A DNA stretch of 64,000 nucleotides from Hyaloperonospora brassicae (GCA_947650285.1 CANTFL010001444.1:186001-250000), one strand, 5' to 3'; counted from the first letter of the stretch, positions 45,801 to 58,157 are shown. The notes: generated by a model not told the origin, from the sequence alone. A program made the numbers and translations.

Positions 45801-48062
45801 AACTAAAAGGACTTGTAAAATCTCAAAAAGGCAATGTACTTCCTGGAATTCTTCATGATATCGGAATTATGTTGCGGATACTTTCACACTGAACAACTCA
45901 ACTTGAAATGGCTTCGGCATTCTATTCACCCAAAATTACGATACAGATGAACCGATGAGGCGTAAGAACTTGATGTAATACATTAGATAAATTGGGGTAT
46001 GGTATGATCAGGGAACGTGGCTGACGACGCGGAAATGCTTTTTCGCTCCAGCTCCGGTAAAGCTGGACACTTTTGGCAGTGTGTCTTAGATCTCGCTTAT
46101 AAGATGATACAAGATAACGAAAATATTTGAAGCATCGTCCGCAAAATTTATGAGATGCCGAGTCTTGTATAGCGAACTCAAGATCCAGTCGCTACCTCAT
46201 GTCGGACGCACGTCTAATCTTTGACGTGATTAAATTTTCAAGTTAATAAGTACTAACATTCACGGATAGCACTCGGCTGAACGTGGGTCGAATATATAAC
46301 GTTTTAAAGCTATAAGTTGCGTTTGGATCGATCAAAGTTTGTTCGAAACTACTCCAACATGATTAAGTGACACGAGTCGAATGCCAGCTTCGCAAAAAGG
46401 TTGTTCGGCATGCATGAATGAGAGACGGTATAGTTGGGCTCTATTTAAATATGTTATCGACGTTCTTGTCGTAATCGAATTCTGTTACACGCACGAGATA
46501 CATCTTACATTTCGACAAATGGCGGCTGTTTCGGATAGTTAGTAATGCAAATCCATTGTTATAAAACGTTTTTTATAATAGCATTTTTTGGGCTATCTTG
46601 CTTAATTAACTAGCAACATTATGGCTAACGCATTGCGCTCGAATTCAAGTACCAGCCATCAACGCAAAATTTGTCCAACATATGCGGATGGCGAACAAAC
46701 TTGTGCAGATAGCCGAACAAGGTTCTAGCGAAAACATATTAACCAATAGTACTGGGAAAGAGATTTGAACTGGCCTATAAGGACCGGTAGCCCCGCGGAA
46801 CAAAATAAGAATTGGTATATGATTAAAATCCATACAATACATAATAAATACTGCCACAATTCGCCTGGCGCTGATCTAGGATGAAGCGGCGAATATGTTA
46901 TCGAAATTTATTGTATAGTTTGAAAAGGAATTGACTGACGCGTCCATGTAACTCGGACTGACAGCGGTGCCGAGAAAAAATGTGAAACTGACGTTTTGCA
47001 TGAATGGTGTGATAAGACAAAAACTGAGACGAAGAACCGGGTAGGTAGTAAAAAAGCTGATAGGTACATCGGACATTTATTAATATATGGTCCAATGCAT
47101 GGTTTTTTTTCAATTGTACTGACATCAAATGTTTTTGAGATTAGCTGCAAAATATGCGGCTTATATGCTAAATCGCATGCCCAATTAAGATAAACCGAAT
47201 GAAAGTAGCCCATGGAGATAATGCAAGGGACAGCTTCCTATTGACCGATGTTGTAATGCTTTTTTTAAAAACACACGTAATGCAATCCGAACAATACCTT
47301 ATGAAATGACGGATTTAAGTCAATGTGATTGTCGAATAAAGTGACGAGCCTTTTATTTAATTACGATAAACGTTTATAATGTGAAAGCACTGTGTTTTAT
47401 TTAAATAGGCAGTTCTAGTAAGCACTGTTCTGAGACGTGGATGATTATATCAAAGATGTCGCAAAAATGATAAAAATACGTGCTGCTGAAAATGATAAAG
47501 AGCTTTAAGGGTAAGATGAAGCTAAGGTGTAGTCGTAATGTCTAGAAGTTAAGGTCCATAGCTAATTCAAGAGACCTGTATGACGATATAAAAGCATAAT
47601 AACCACTCGGTAAAGCGAGGCAAATCCTTCTGAAATTAGCAAATCAGCCTTCAAATCTTTCACTCGTCACGCATGAACACCTCGCGAAGAATGAATATAT
47701 CTTGTATGAAGGTCTTCATTATCTCAATTATGCGTGGGTGCACTAAGTGTACCTAATTACGAACTATGACTTTCAGCACATGAACAAAATTGGGCTTTTA
47801 AGCTACTATGACAATTGAACATTACAAAGCCACAAAATGGCACATACATAGCCGTCAGGATGCGTAATAATAGAAGCAGACTACACATAAAGTTGGTGCA
47901 TTAAAGGAAAGCTTTTGGAGGTGGTTTGGTGGAACGGTGCAAAGTGTACAGGAAAACATGTAAAGATTGTGTTCAGGACGTTATGATACCCTGAACTACT
48001 AGCCGTTACACATAATATTATAAAAAATGTTTCTACTTGCAACATCATTTCGTGGGGCGTAC
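39892..48062. other. AT-rich spacer, about 8.2 kb
   Basis: Stops in all frames and no LTR ends or tandem repeats seen. Open stretches up to about 108 codons occur; only the one at 41843-42169 is mentioned separately. No tRNA or rRNA features were recognised. Confidence 0.55.
41843..42169 (+). CDS. Short open frame, unknown
   Basis: 108 codons from ATG to TGA in an otherwise stop-rich region. It has a fairly protein-like middle (FRFVDEQEEQTLVVRKESLD, LGLLARISSTQNHFNLLYTH). I do not recognise it. It may be a fragment of a mobile-element gene: the stretch contains an 8-bp inverted repeat (CCTTGACG/CGTCAAGG) like those common in A and B. It could also be chance. No promoter, intron or neighbour supports it. 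Confidence 0.2.
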   Translation: MVQELKNILRRACMRHNSTMILYFIVLKETPAAKKDQGSRFRFVDEQEEQTLVVRKESLDAYKTSRNVLGLLARISSTQNHFNLLYTHDNPLILFSVEVERQITSCPT

Positions 48063-48547
48063 TGTAGCAGAGCTACACACCTCCTTAAGTCAGAAGAAGA
48101 CTTTAATACTCAATGAGCAACTCGAGGTTCAGAGAACCCGACTCAAAGAGTCAACAAGCTTAGAGAGCTTACGGTCCCTGTTCCAGGGGGACCAAACGAT
48201 TCAAAGAATTAAATGCACAGAGTGCGCGAGGAGTAGCTGCCTTAACAAGGCGTTGCTAAACTACTCTAACAATCACAAGACGCCTCAAAGAGGCACGTGT
48301 CTTTCGGATCAAAATGGGAGCTGAACTTTATTTTCTTTATCTAAAAGAGCACCTTAGAACAAGAACGTACTTAATCTAGCCAATAATGCTCTAATAAGCA
48401 CCTCTCGCAAGATCTCGTAATCAATGGTTGGCAGAAATCAGTCTTTAACAAGTGATACGGTGTTCTGATACCACTTTCAATGGGATCCCATCACTTGTGT
48501 GCACCACACCTATTGTCGACTTTCAGTCGACGTGTAACTTCGTTTCA
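48063..48547 (-). repeat. LTR 1 of array D (left outer)
   Basis: 485 bp; on the minus strand it starts TGAAACGAAG and ends GCTACA. Contains eight micro-hairpins at 48126-48294. Differs from the right outer LTR mainly near the two ends. Confidence 0.85.
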
Positions 48548-48654
48548 CCCTCACCCGCCAGACAGACGTTACCATAAAAACGTCGATTGAATTCTTTCCT
48601 GAAAGAGGATGGTGTGTGTGAACTTTCTTTACCGTTTTCAAACCACGAAACACC

Positions 48655-49067
48655 ATGGCATCGCCACACAATGAGTCCTCGACTCTTTCTTCTTACCTCT
48701 GTATCGATGTAGAGGTAGAGTATGGTAGCGATACCAATGTTTATGGCGAATGGAGGACAATGTCCGACTCACCAGTGCAAGAGACAACGTCTCATACTGT
48801 ACCGAACCTATTTGCCAATCGTGGTGAAGACATCGTGCCATCGGCGCAGCATCAAATACCCAACGTGGGCGATGCAATCATTACGAATCAGCTCGATGAG
48901 CAGCAAGAGTTGATATCCAACGAGAGTAGAGCGATCGGCGCCGTATGCAACTTGCTGCAACCCTTGAGAGTCTCCGTGGCTATGTGTTCACTCCACCCAG
49001 TGTGGAAGAACGTATACGCCAAATGACAGGCCGACAGGCGACGCGACTGAGTCGCGGTACAAAGTGA
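48655..49067 (+). pseudogene. Opposite-strand frame of D, unit 1 (truncated accessory gene)
   Basis: Starts at an ATG 107 bp inside the 3' LTR, on the strand opposite to gag-pol, the same arrangement as the antisense gene in A and B. The first frame runs 123 codons: SSYLCIDVEVEYGSDTNVYG is acidic and faintly like PDIEVIYSGESDVP of A/B, followed by low-complexity Ser/Thr/Gln-rich text. From about 48945 the protein-like text passes to another frame (GYVFTPPSVEERIRQMTGRQ) ending at TGA 49067. It then abuts the truncated RNase H. I infer an antisense accessory gene that lost its 3' part in the deletion that also removed integrase. The homology to A/B is suggestive, not proven. Confidence 0.5.
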
Positions 49068-50758
49068 CACATGATCGGTATGTATCAAAAACGGCTTAGA
49101 GCCAATCAGATGAACTCTGAATTTGACGAGAGCATACTTCATTGCAAGTATCTCTTTTTCATGAACTGGATAGTTCTTTTCTGCAGATTTCAGATGTCGG
49201 GACTCAAACGCAATGACGCGTTCCCATCCATCAGAATATGTCTATAACAGGGTGCTGCCAATGGCAAAGTAAGATGCGTCACAGACGACACTGAAAGTTC
49301 GATCAGGATCGGGTAAAGCCAAAATAGGTGCATGAAGGAGACTCCACTTTACTGCTTGAAAAGCATCATGCTCGGTGCTATTCCAGCACAATTCCACATC
49401 CATCTTATGAAGATTGGATAATGGCCTAGCCATACCTGCGTAATTCGCATTGTACTTCTGTAAGTAATTGGCAAAACCAAGCCACTTACATAAGTCCTTT
49501 TGGTTCTTCGGAACCGGCCAATCAACTATGACAATTACCTTAGCGGGATCCGCTCTAAGGCCTCGCTTCCCACTGAAGCATTTCAAAAAGGGAATTTCTC
49601 CTGCACCAAAGAAGCACTCAGATGCGTTGCCATACAACTTATTCGCGCGCATGCAATCGAACACTGCTCGTAAATGGTCAATGTGATTGTCCACATCCGA
49701 CCGACCGTTCATAGCACGACTATGGAGAAAGATGTCATCGAAGTACGTCTGTGCATGACCTCGATGAGGCCGGAACAACTGCGTCACAAGACAATTGAAC
49801 GTAGCCGAGGCATTTGATAACCCATGCGGCATAACAAGCCACTCCAAGAGCATACCGCTCGGAGTGCTGACCGCTGTGTCAGCGGAATATTGCTCTCTCG
49901 CATGAGCAGTTGGTAATAACTATCGACCAAGTCGAGCGCGCTGTACATAGCACATTTCACCATATTGTTCTAAAGAATATCCTGTCTAGGTATTGATGTC
50001 TGAGCGGGGGTGGTGGCCGCATTGAGCTTATTGTAAGCATGAACGATGCGCCACTTCCCATTTGGCTTCTTAACACAGACTGTCGGTGTAGAATGGGGGA
50101 ATTTTCTCTCACGTACCATTGCTACCGCGTGCTTTGCACGGAAGAAGTCGTCAATGACGTCACGTTGTTCCTTCGGTAAAGGCTACTGCCGTGTTACGCA
50201 GTATTTAGTTCCAGGAACCAAGTCCATTTTATGACGTACACCTCTATCGAGAGGTAAGAAGGACGGTGGGTTGTGACACACCACGTCCTGAATTTCCTTT
50301 ATTAAAGGATAGAAAGGATCAAGTAGAACCTTAAGGATCGAAGATCCACTACGGGCATCCAATGCCACCTTTGTGTCCTCAAGGACAGACTCGTCGAACA
50401 ACGAGGATGAGCTCAACTCAATATCCGGCCGAATGATTACTAACTCGGATAATTCTCCTTCCTGCAAGGCTTGGCTAAATTCGACGTCAGACATTTCGTC
50501 TAGCTCAAATCGATTATTGAAGGATGGAAGAGTCTCAAGTCTAATATTGCCATCAATCTGGTCAGTCAACCCATTGACAAGTGTATATAGTGTATTATTA
50601 TTATTATCACTTCTTGACTTCTTAGACGTTGGGCGCTTACCAGTTGCCACCCGAAGCTGGGATTGTTTCCTCAAAGAAACCTTACGCCTCCTAGAGGCCG
50701 GGACAGTAGGGTCCCTGTGGTTACTATTTATCTTAGCACGCTCTATACGAGTGCTCAT
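49068..50758 (-). pseudogene. RT and RNase H of D, unit 1
   Basis: Pieces: 50758-50183 (linker and RT entry ending GTKYCVTRQ then TAG), then RT with KKPNGKWRIVHAYNKLNAAT in another frame, then 49853-49242 with WLVMPHGLSNASATFNC, catalytic box YFDDIF, and LRADPAKVIVIVDWPVPKNQ. RNase H follows with VVCDASYFAIGSTLL and KYALVKFRVHLIGSKPFLIH, stopping at HVSLCTATQS where Ty3 RNase H normally continues with HLSQRMARW-like text. At least two frameshifts and two stops. The end of the domain is replaced by antisense-gene sequence near 49040-49068. Confidence 0.82.
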
Positions 50759-51050
50759 GTCTTGACCGACATCTGGACTTCTGGTGAAGAATTACATCAC
50801 TCGAACACTTCACCCAGTGAATTTACACGTACCACTTCAAGTGAATTATGTAGGACTAGCCCTGTATGCTTCGTCTTTTCGCCAACAATGTCAATACCGA
50901 CATTCAGTGAGGTGCTATCGCTGCCGCCCTCTCTTGGTGGAATTTTACGTGCCACCCCACTCACATCAGAGAAACTACATTCTTGATGCATCGGCCCTAG
51001 GCCAATCATGCCTGCAGCATGCAGTGACTCATTATCACAACGAGTATCAC

Positions 51051-51542
51051 TCAACGAGTAAGAATCGTTTCACACACGGTGAAAGAGCTCCTCTCAATCT
51101 TAATGTCATTGACATTGAAGTTAAGTAGCTCGGACATACCAATGTCCAGCACGTTGACATCTTCTGTCAATGGCTCGCGCCAATAGGGCTTCTGTTGCCT
51201 AGCAAAGTTGGGTTCATGACTCTCCAAGTCTTCTCTAGGAACATTGCGCGTTGCGACTAAGTTCTTAGACCTCCAAAAATTCCATGGCTTATGGCGTTCA
51301 AGCCAATCCATACCTAGGGTGAGATCATATCTCGAATCCATATCAAGGACAAGGCAGCGTTCAATGCTGTCAAAGTCCAAAAACTTCACACCTGAGTTCA
51401 GCGGAACTTTAGGTACAGTGACGCGACTACCAGTCGCTAAACAAACGGTGCTCGAATAACCCTCATGCCCTTTGAGCGCTTCAGCGTGTCGCTGGCTTCT
51501 CTCAAGATAAAGACGTCGAGCATAATTGCATGATGCTCCCAA
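51051..51542 (-). pseudogene. Protease of D, unit 1
   Basis: Retropepsin relic: the catalytic region reads SSILIDLGASCNYARRLYLE (D-L-G-A in place of D-S/T-G-A) just after an in-frame TAG, then VCLATGSRVTVPKV and VLDMDSRYDLTLGMDWLERH with the L-G-M motif. About 163 codons are open. It follows gag and precedes RT as in other Ty3 elements. Confidence 0.78.
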
Positions 51543-51789
51543 ATCGATTAAAATCGACGACTACTTCTCAAAGCTCTTCACTGTCGCCTCAGCAACCAAC
51601 TAGCCAGGCTTGTATCCACGCTCTGTGCTGATGGGAACAGAGCTCTTTAGGGCTAAGCCCTGTTTCACTCTACCTCGTAGAGAAGTGACAGAACCTATCT
51701 CTTCCCTAGTTGGGCGCCCCGCACCTACTGGGTGTCGACGTTTCCCCTTGCCATACCAGATCTGTTTGGGGCTGGTGTTTCAACTCATA

Positions 51790-52677
51790 TGAGTCGGCTG
51801 TTGCTTACGCAAAGAACAATCGGGACGCAAGTTTTAGTGCTTCCGCACATGTAACAGCGTCTCACTTCCTGTCATTGCTCTGAAACATGAAGCTCCGCTT
51901 CACCTTCATCTTCAGGGTGGCTGATATTCATTGGTTCTGGCTTACAGTAAGCCGAGGTGCTCGCAGAGGTTGCCCTCGCAAAGCTTGGGTTGTACCCATT
52001 CCAACCAATTCTGGCCGACTTGAAGTTGTGTTCAGCATCCTGAACGATGCTAACAGCTTCCTCAAAAGTAGAAGGGTGGAGTTAAAACACCTCGGTCCTG
52101 GCAACGCCATTACGAAGTCCTTCCATGCAGACAGTCACACAGACTGTCTCAGAGAGAGCGTCAGACTGCATAGCAGCCATCAGAGTTCTAAACTCTTGTT
52201 CATAGTCCATTGACTCATTCTTACCCTGAAGGAAAGACAAGAAGCGTGAGCGCACGCGATAAGCCTGGTTGATCGGCGAGAATACTCGCACTAGGTCTAA
52301 CTCGATCGAGCCCATGGGGGAAACGCCAAGTCGACAGACGTGCCACTCGTCAGAGCCCACTCTCTAGCTCTTCCATCGAGCTTGGGGATAGCCATCGAGA
52401 CTCGCTGGTGCTCAATTGAGATAAGACCGGACCTCATGGCCATCTCAATCTGACGGATCCAGAGGGTGAGATTTCCCCCCTCCTTCCCGGAGTAATGTTT
52501 AGCGTCCACCCGAACGGGACGAGGCTTAGCCTCTTCGTCTGGCATTACCACGTAGCGTGTTGGCATAGCCGACGCTACTTGGTTTTGAACCTGCCCTAAC
52601 AGGGCCGTTTCATACTGCATGAAGGTCTTGACTCGTGTACTTAGCACGTCGGGATCTTTTGCAGCTAGAAACTCCAC
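51790..52677 (-). pseudogene. Gag of D, unit 1
   Basis: N-terminal piece 52677-52297 (KDPDVLSTRVKTFMQYETAL, then KHYSGKEGGNLTLWIRQIEM and DGRAREWALTSGTSVDLAFP). After a frameshift, 52360-52082 (FSPINQAYRVRSRFLSFLQG and MDYEQEFRTLMAAMQSD). A further frame shows a zinc knuckle CYMCGSTK whose His and last Cys need a one-base shift near 51835. Capsid of the Retrotrans_gag type, decayed. Confidence 0.8.
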
Positions 52678-52814
52678 ATATTCTGAGACTACGGCCGCGA
52701 CCAGCTTATGAAGCGCGACCTATTAAGCCTCAGAGAGGGGTGTGAATTGCTCCATCCTCACAGAGGGTCAGTTGTAAAGACTTTGGCGTTAATTGACTCC
52801 GATTGCAACCAAAG

Positions 52815-53299
52815 TTTAGCGGATCAACACAGCTCCTTAAGTCAGAGGAAGACTTTAATACTCAATGAGCAACTTGAGGTTCAGAGAACCCGACTCAAAG
52901 AGTCAACAAGCTTAGAGAGCTTACGATCCCTGTTCCAGGGTGACCAAACGATTCAAAGAATTAAATGCACAGAGTGCGCGAGGAGTAGCTGCCTTAACAA
53001 GGCGTTGCTAAACTACTCTAACAATCACAAGACGCCTCAAAGAGGCACGTGTCTTTCGGATCAAAATGGGAGCTGAACTTTATTTTCTTTATCTAAAAGA
53101 GCACCTTAGAACAAGAACGTACTTAATCTAGCCAATAATGCTCTAATAAGCACCTCTCGCAAGATCTCGTAATCAATGGTTGGCAGAAATCAGTCTTTAA
53201 CAAGTGATACGGTGTTCTGATACCACTTTCAATGGGATCCCATCACTTGTGTGCACCACACCTATTGTCGACTTTCAGTCGACGTGTAACTTCGTTTCA
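52815..53299 (-). repeat. LTR 2 of array D (hybrid)
   Basis: 485 bp. On the plus strand its left part carries the bases of the right outer LTR (for example T at the site equal to 48189) and its right part those of the left outer LTR. The switch lies between the positions equal to 48189 and 48257. Confidence 0.88.
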
Positions 53300-53406
53300 C
53301 CCTCACCCGCCAGACAGACGTTACCATAAAAACGTCGATTGAATTCTTTCCTGAAAGAGGATGGTGTGTGTGAACTTTCTTTACCGTTTTCAAACCACGA
53401 AACACC

Positions 53407-53819
53407 ATGGCATCGCCACACAATGAGTCCTCGACTCTTTCTTCTTACCTCTGTATCGATGTAGAGGTAGAGTATGGTAGCGATACCAATGTTTATGGCG
53501 AATGGAGGACAATGTCCGACTCACCAGTGCAAGAGACAACGTCTCATACTGTACCGAACCTATTTGCCAATCGTGGTGAAGACATCGTGCCATCGGCGCA
53601 GCATCAAATACCCAACGTGGGCGATGCAATCATTACGAATCAGCTCGATGAGCAGCAAGAGTTGATATCCAACGAGAGTAGAGCGATCGGCGCCGTATGC
53701 AACTTGCTGCAACCCTTGAGAGTCTCCGTGGCTATGTGTTCACTCCACCCAGTGTGGAAGAACGTATACGCCAAATGACAGGCCGACAGGCGACGCGACT
53801 GAGTCGCGGTACAAAGTGA
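53407..53819 (+). pseudogene. Opposite-strand frame of D, unit 2
   Basis: Identical to the frame at 48655-49067, including the change of frame near its end. Identity here reflects recent duplication and is not evidence of selection. Confidence 0.5.
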
Positions 53820-55510
53820 CACATGATCGGTATGTATCAAAAACGGCTTAGAGCCAATCAGATGAACTCTGAATTTGACGAGAGCATACTTCATTGCAAG
53901 TATCTCTTTTTCATGAACTGGATAGTTCTTTTCTGCAGATTTCAGATGTCGGGACTCAAACGCAATGACGCGTTCCCATCCATCAGAATATGTCTATAAC
54001 AGGGTGCTGCCAATGGCAAAGTAAGATGCGTCACAGACGACACTGAAAGTTCGATCAGGATCGGGTAAAGCCAAAATAGGTGCATGAAGGAGACTCCACT
54101 TTACTGCTTGAAAAGCATCATGCTCGGTGCTATTCCAGCACAATTCCACATCCATCTTATGAAGATTGGATAATGGCCTAGCCATACCTGCGTAATTCGC
54201 ATTGTACTTCTGTAAGTAATTGGCAAAACCAAGCCACTTACATAAGTCCTTTTGGTTCTTCGGAACCGGCCAATCAACTATGACAATTACCTTAGCGGGA
54301 TCCGCTCTAAGGCCTCGCTTCCCACTGAAGCATTTCAAAAAGGGAATTTCTCCTGCACCAAAGAAGCACTCAGATGCGTTGCCATACAACTTATTCGCGC
54401 GCATGCAATCGAACACTGCTCGTAAATGGTCAATGTGATTGTCCACATCCGACCGACCGTTCATAGCACGACTATGGAGAAAGATGTCATCGAAGTACGT
54501 CTGTGCATGACCTCGATGAGGCCGGAACAACTGCGTCACAAGACAATTGAACGTAGCCGAGGCATTTGATAACCCATGCGGCATAACAAGCCACTCCAAG
54601 AGCATACCGCTCGGAGTGCTGACCGCTGTGTCAGCGGAATATTGCTCTCTCGCATGAGCAGTTGGTAATAACTATCGACCAAGTCGAGCGCGCTGTACAT
54701 AGCACATTTCACCATATTGTTCTAAAGAATATCCTGTCTAGGTATTGATGTCTGAGCGGGGGTGGTGGCCGCATTGAGCTTATTGTAAGCATGAACGATG
54801 CGCCACTTCCCATTTGGCTTCTTAACACAGACTGTCGGTGTAGAATGGGGGAATTTTCTCTCACGTACCATTGCTACCGCGTGCTTTGCACGGAAGAAGT
54901 CGTCAATGACGTCACGTTGTTCCTTCGGTAAAGGCTACTGCCGTGTTACGCAGTATTTAGTTCCAGGAACCAAGTCCATTTTATGACGTACACCTCTATC
55001 GAGAGGTAAGAAGGACGGTGGGTTGTGACACACCACGTCCTGAATTTCCTTTATTAAAGGATAGAAAGGATCAAGTAGAACCTTAAGGATCGAAGATCCA
55101 CTACGGGCATCCAATGCCACCTTTGTGTCCTCAAGGACAGACTCGTCGAACAACGAGGATGAGCTCAACTCAATATCCGGCCGAATGATTACTAACTCGG
55201 ATAATTCTCCTTCCTGCAAGGCTTGGCTAAATTCGACGTCAGACATTTCGTCTAGCTCAAATCGATTATTGAAGGATGGAAGAGTCTCAAGTCTAATATT
55301 GCCATCAATCTGGTCAGTCAACCCATTGACAAGTGTATATAGTGTATTATTATTATTATCACTTCTTGACTTCTTAGACGTTGGGCGCTTACCAGTTGCC
55401 ACCCGAAGCTGGGATTGTTTCCTCAAAGAAACCTTACGCCTCCTAGAGGCCGGGACAGTAGGGTCCCTGTGGTTACTATTTATCTTAGCACGCTCTATAC
55501 GAGTGCTCAT
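53820..55510 (-). pseudogene. RT and RNase H of D, unit 2
   Basis: Same breaks as unit 1; catalytic box YFDDIF present in 54605-53994; RNase H truncated in the same place. No differences from unit 1 were noticed. Confidence 0.8.
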
Positions 55511-55802
55511 GTCTTGACCGACATCTGGACTTCTGGTGAAGAATTACATCACTCGAACACTTCACCCAGTGAATTTACACGTACCACTTCAAGTGAATTA
55601 TGTAGGACTAGCCCTGTATGCTTCGTCTTTTCGCCAACAATGTCAATACCGACATTCAGTGAGGTGCTATCGCTGCCGCCCTCTCTTGGTGGAATTTTAC
55701 GTGCCACCCCACTCACATCAGAGAAACTACATTCTTGATGCATCGGCCCTAGGCCAATCATGCCTGCAGCATGCAGTGACTCATTATCACAACGAGTATC
55801 AC

Positions 55803-56294
55803 TCAACGAGTAAGAATCGTTTCACACACGGTGAAAGAGCTCCTCTCAATCTTAATGTCATTGACATTGAAGTTAAGTAGCTCGGACATACCAATGTCCA
55901 GCACGTTGACATCTTCTGTCAATGGCTCGCGCCAATAGGGCTTCTGTTGCCTAGCAAAGTTGGGTTCATGACTCTCCAAGTCTTCTCTAGGAACATTGCG
56001 CGTTGCGACTAAGTTCTTAGACCTCCAAAAATTCCATGGCTTATGGCGTTCAAGCCAATCCATACCTAGGGTGAGATCATATCTCGAATCCATATCAAGG
56101 ACAAGGCAGCGTTCAATGCTGTCAAAGTCCAAAAACTTCACACCTGAGTTCAGCGGAACTTTAGGTACAGTGACGCGACTACCAGTCGCTAAACAAACGG
56201 TGCTCGAATAACCCTCATGCCCTTTGAGCGCTTCAGCGTGTCGCTGGCTTCTCTCAAGATAAAGACGTCGAGCATAATTGCATGATGCTCCCAA
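55803..56294 (-). pseudogene. Protease of D, unit 2
   Basis: Copy of the protease relic in unit 1 with the same D-L-G-A triplet and the same upstream TAG. Confidence 0.77.
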
Positions 56295-56541
56295 ATCGAT
56301 TAAAATCGACGACTACTTCTCAAAGCTCTTCACTGTCGCCTCAGCAACCAACTAGCCAGGCTTGTATCCACGCTCTGTGCTGATGGGAACAGAGCTCTTT
56401 AGGGCTAAGCCCTGTTTCACTCTACCTCGTAGAGAAGTGACAGAACCTATCTCTTCCCTAGTTGGGCGCCCCGCACCTACTGGGTGTCGACGTTTCCCCT
56501 TGCCATACCAGATCTGTTTGGGGCTGGTGTTTCAACTCATA

Positions 56542-57428
56542 TGAGTCGGCTGTTGCTTACGCAAAGAACAATCGGGACGCAAGTTTTAGTGCTTCCGCAC
56601 ATGTAACAGCGTCTCACTTCCTGTCATTGCTCTGAAACATGAAGCTCCGCTTCACCTTCATCTTCAGGGTGGCTGATATTCATTGGTTCTGGCTTACAGT
56701 AAGCCGAGGTGCTCGCAGAGGTTGCCCTCGCAAAGCTTGGGTTGTACCCATTCCAACCAATTCTGGCCGACTTGAAGTTGTGTTCAGCATCCTGAACGAT
56801 GCTAACAGCTTCCTCAAAAGTAGAAGGGTGGAGTTAAAACACCTCGGTCCTGGCAACGCCATTACGAAGTCCTTCCATGCAGACAGTCACACAGACTGTC
56901 TCAGAGAGAGCGTCAGACTGCATAGCAGCCATCAGAGTTCTAAACTCTTGTTCATAGTCCATTGACTCATTCTTACCCTGAAGGAAAGACAAGAAGCGTG
57001 AGCGCACGCGATAAGCCTGGTTGATCGGCGAGAATACTCGCACTAGGTCTAACTCGATCGAGCCCATGGGGGAAACGCCAAGTCGACAGACGTGCCACTC
57101 GTCAGAGCCCACTCTCTAGCTCTTCCATCGAGCTTGGGGATAGCCATCGAGACTCGCTGGTGCTCAATTGAGATAAGACCGGACCTCATGGCCATCTCAA
57201 TCTGACGGATCCAGAGGGTGAGATTTCCCCCTCCTTCCCGGAGTAATGTTTAGCGTCCACCCGAACGGGACGAGGCTTAGCCTCTTCGTCTGGCATTACC
57301 ACGTAGCGTGTTGGCATAGCCGACGCTACTTGGTTTTGAACCTGCCCTAACAGGGCCGTTTCATACTGCATGAAGGTCTTGACTCGTGTACTTAGCACGT
57401 CGGGATCTTTTGCAGCTAGAAACTCCAC
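56542..57428 (-). pseudogene. Gag of D, unit 2, with an extra frameshift
   Basis: As unit 1, but a run of six C (plus strand, near 57224-57229) is reduced to five. This shifts the frame after KHYSGKEG and shortens the first open piece to 80 codons. It accounts for this internal unit being 4266 rather than 4267 bp. Confidence 0.8.
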
Positions 57429-57565
57429 ATATTCTGAGACTACGGCCGCGACCAGCTTATGAAGCGCGACCTATTAAGCCTCAGAGAGGGGTGTGAATTG
57501 CTCCATCCTCACAGAGGGTCAGTTGTAAAGACTTTGGCGTTAATTGACTCCGATTGCAACCAAAG

Positions 57566-58050
57566 TTTAGCGGATCAACACAGCTCCTTAAGTCAGAGGA
57601 AGACTTTAATACTCAATGAGCAACTTGAGGTTCAGAGAACCCGACTCAAAGAGTCAACAAGCTTAGAGAGCTTACGATCCCTGTTCCAGGGTGACCAAAC
57701 GATTCAAAGAATTAAATGCACAGAGTGCGCGAGGAGTAGCTGCCTTAACAAGGCGTTGCGAAACTACTCTAACAATCACAAGACGCCTCAAAGAGGCAAG
57801 TGTCTTTCGGATCAAAATGGGAGCTGAACTTTATTTTCTTTATCTAAAAGAGCACCTTAGAACAAGAACGTACTTAATCTAGCCAATAATGCTCTAATAA
57901 GCACCTCTCGCAAGATCTCGTAATCAATGGTTGGCAGAAATCAGTCTTTAACAAGTGATACGGTGTTCTGATACCACTTTCAATGGGATCCCATCACTTG
58001 TGTGCACCACACCTATTGTCGACTTTCAGTCGACGTGTAACTTCGTTTCA
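57566..58050 (-). repeat. LTR 3 of array D (hybrid, different breakpoint)
   Basis: 485 bp. Carries the right-LTR base at the site equal to 48257 (G at 57760) but the left-LTR base at the site equal to 48389. Its switch point is therefore to the right of that in LTR 2. It has one private change near 57798. Confidence 0.88.
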
Positions 58051-58157
58051 CCCTCACCCGCCAGACAGACGTTACCATAAAAACGTCGATTGAATTCTTT
58101 CCTGAAAGAGGATGGTGTGTGTGAACTTTCTTTACCGTTTTCAAACCACGAAACACC

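Noticed and set aside
46645..47213. Overlapping 65-101 codon frames in the AT-rich spacer
   Set aside because: They overlap on both strands with no domain or composition bias expected of genes; chance open stretches.
57960..57980. TGGTATCAGA on the minus strand in the D LTR, like the initiator-tRNA primer-binding site of plant elements
   Set aside because: It lies well inside the 485-bp LTR, at the same place in all four copies; a primer-binding site must follow the 5' LTR.
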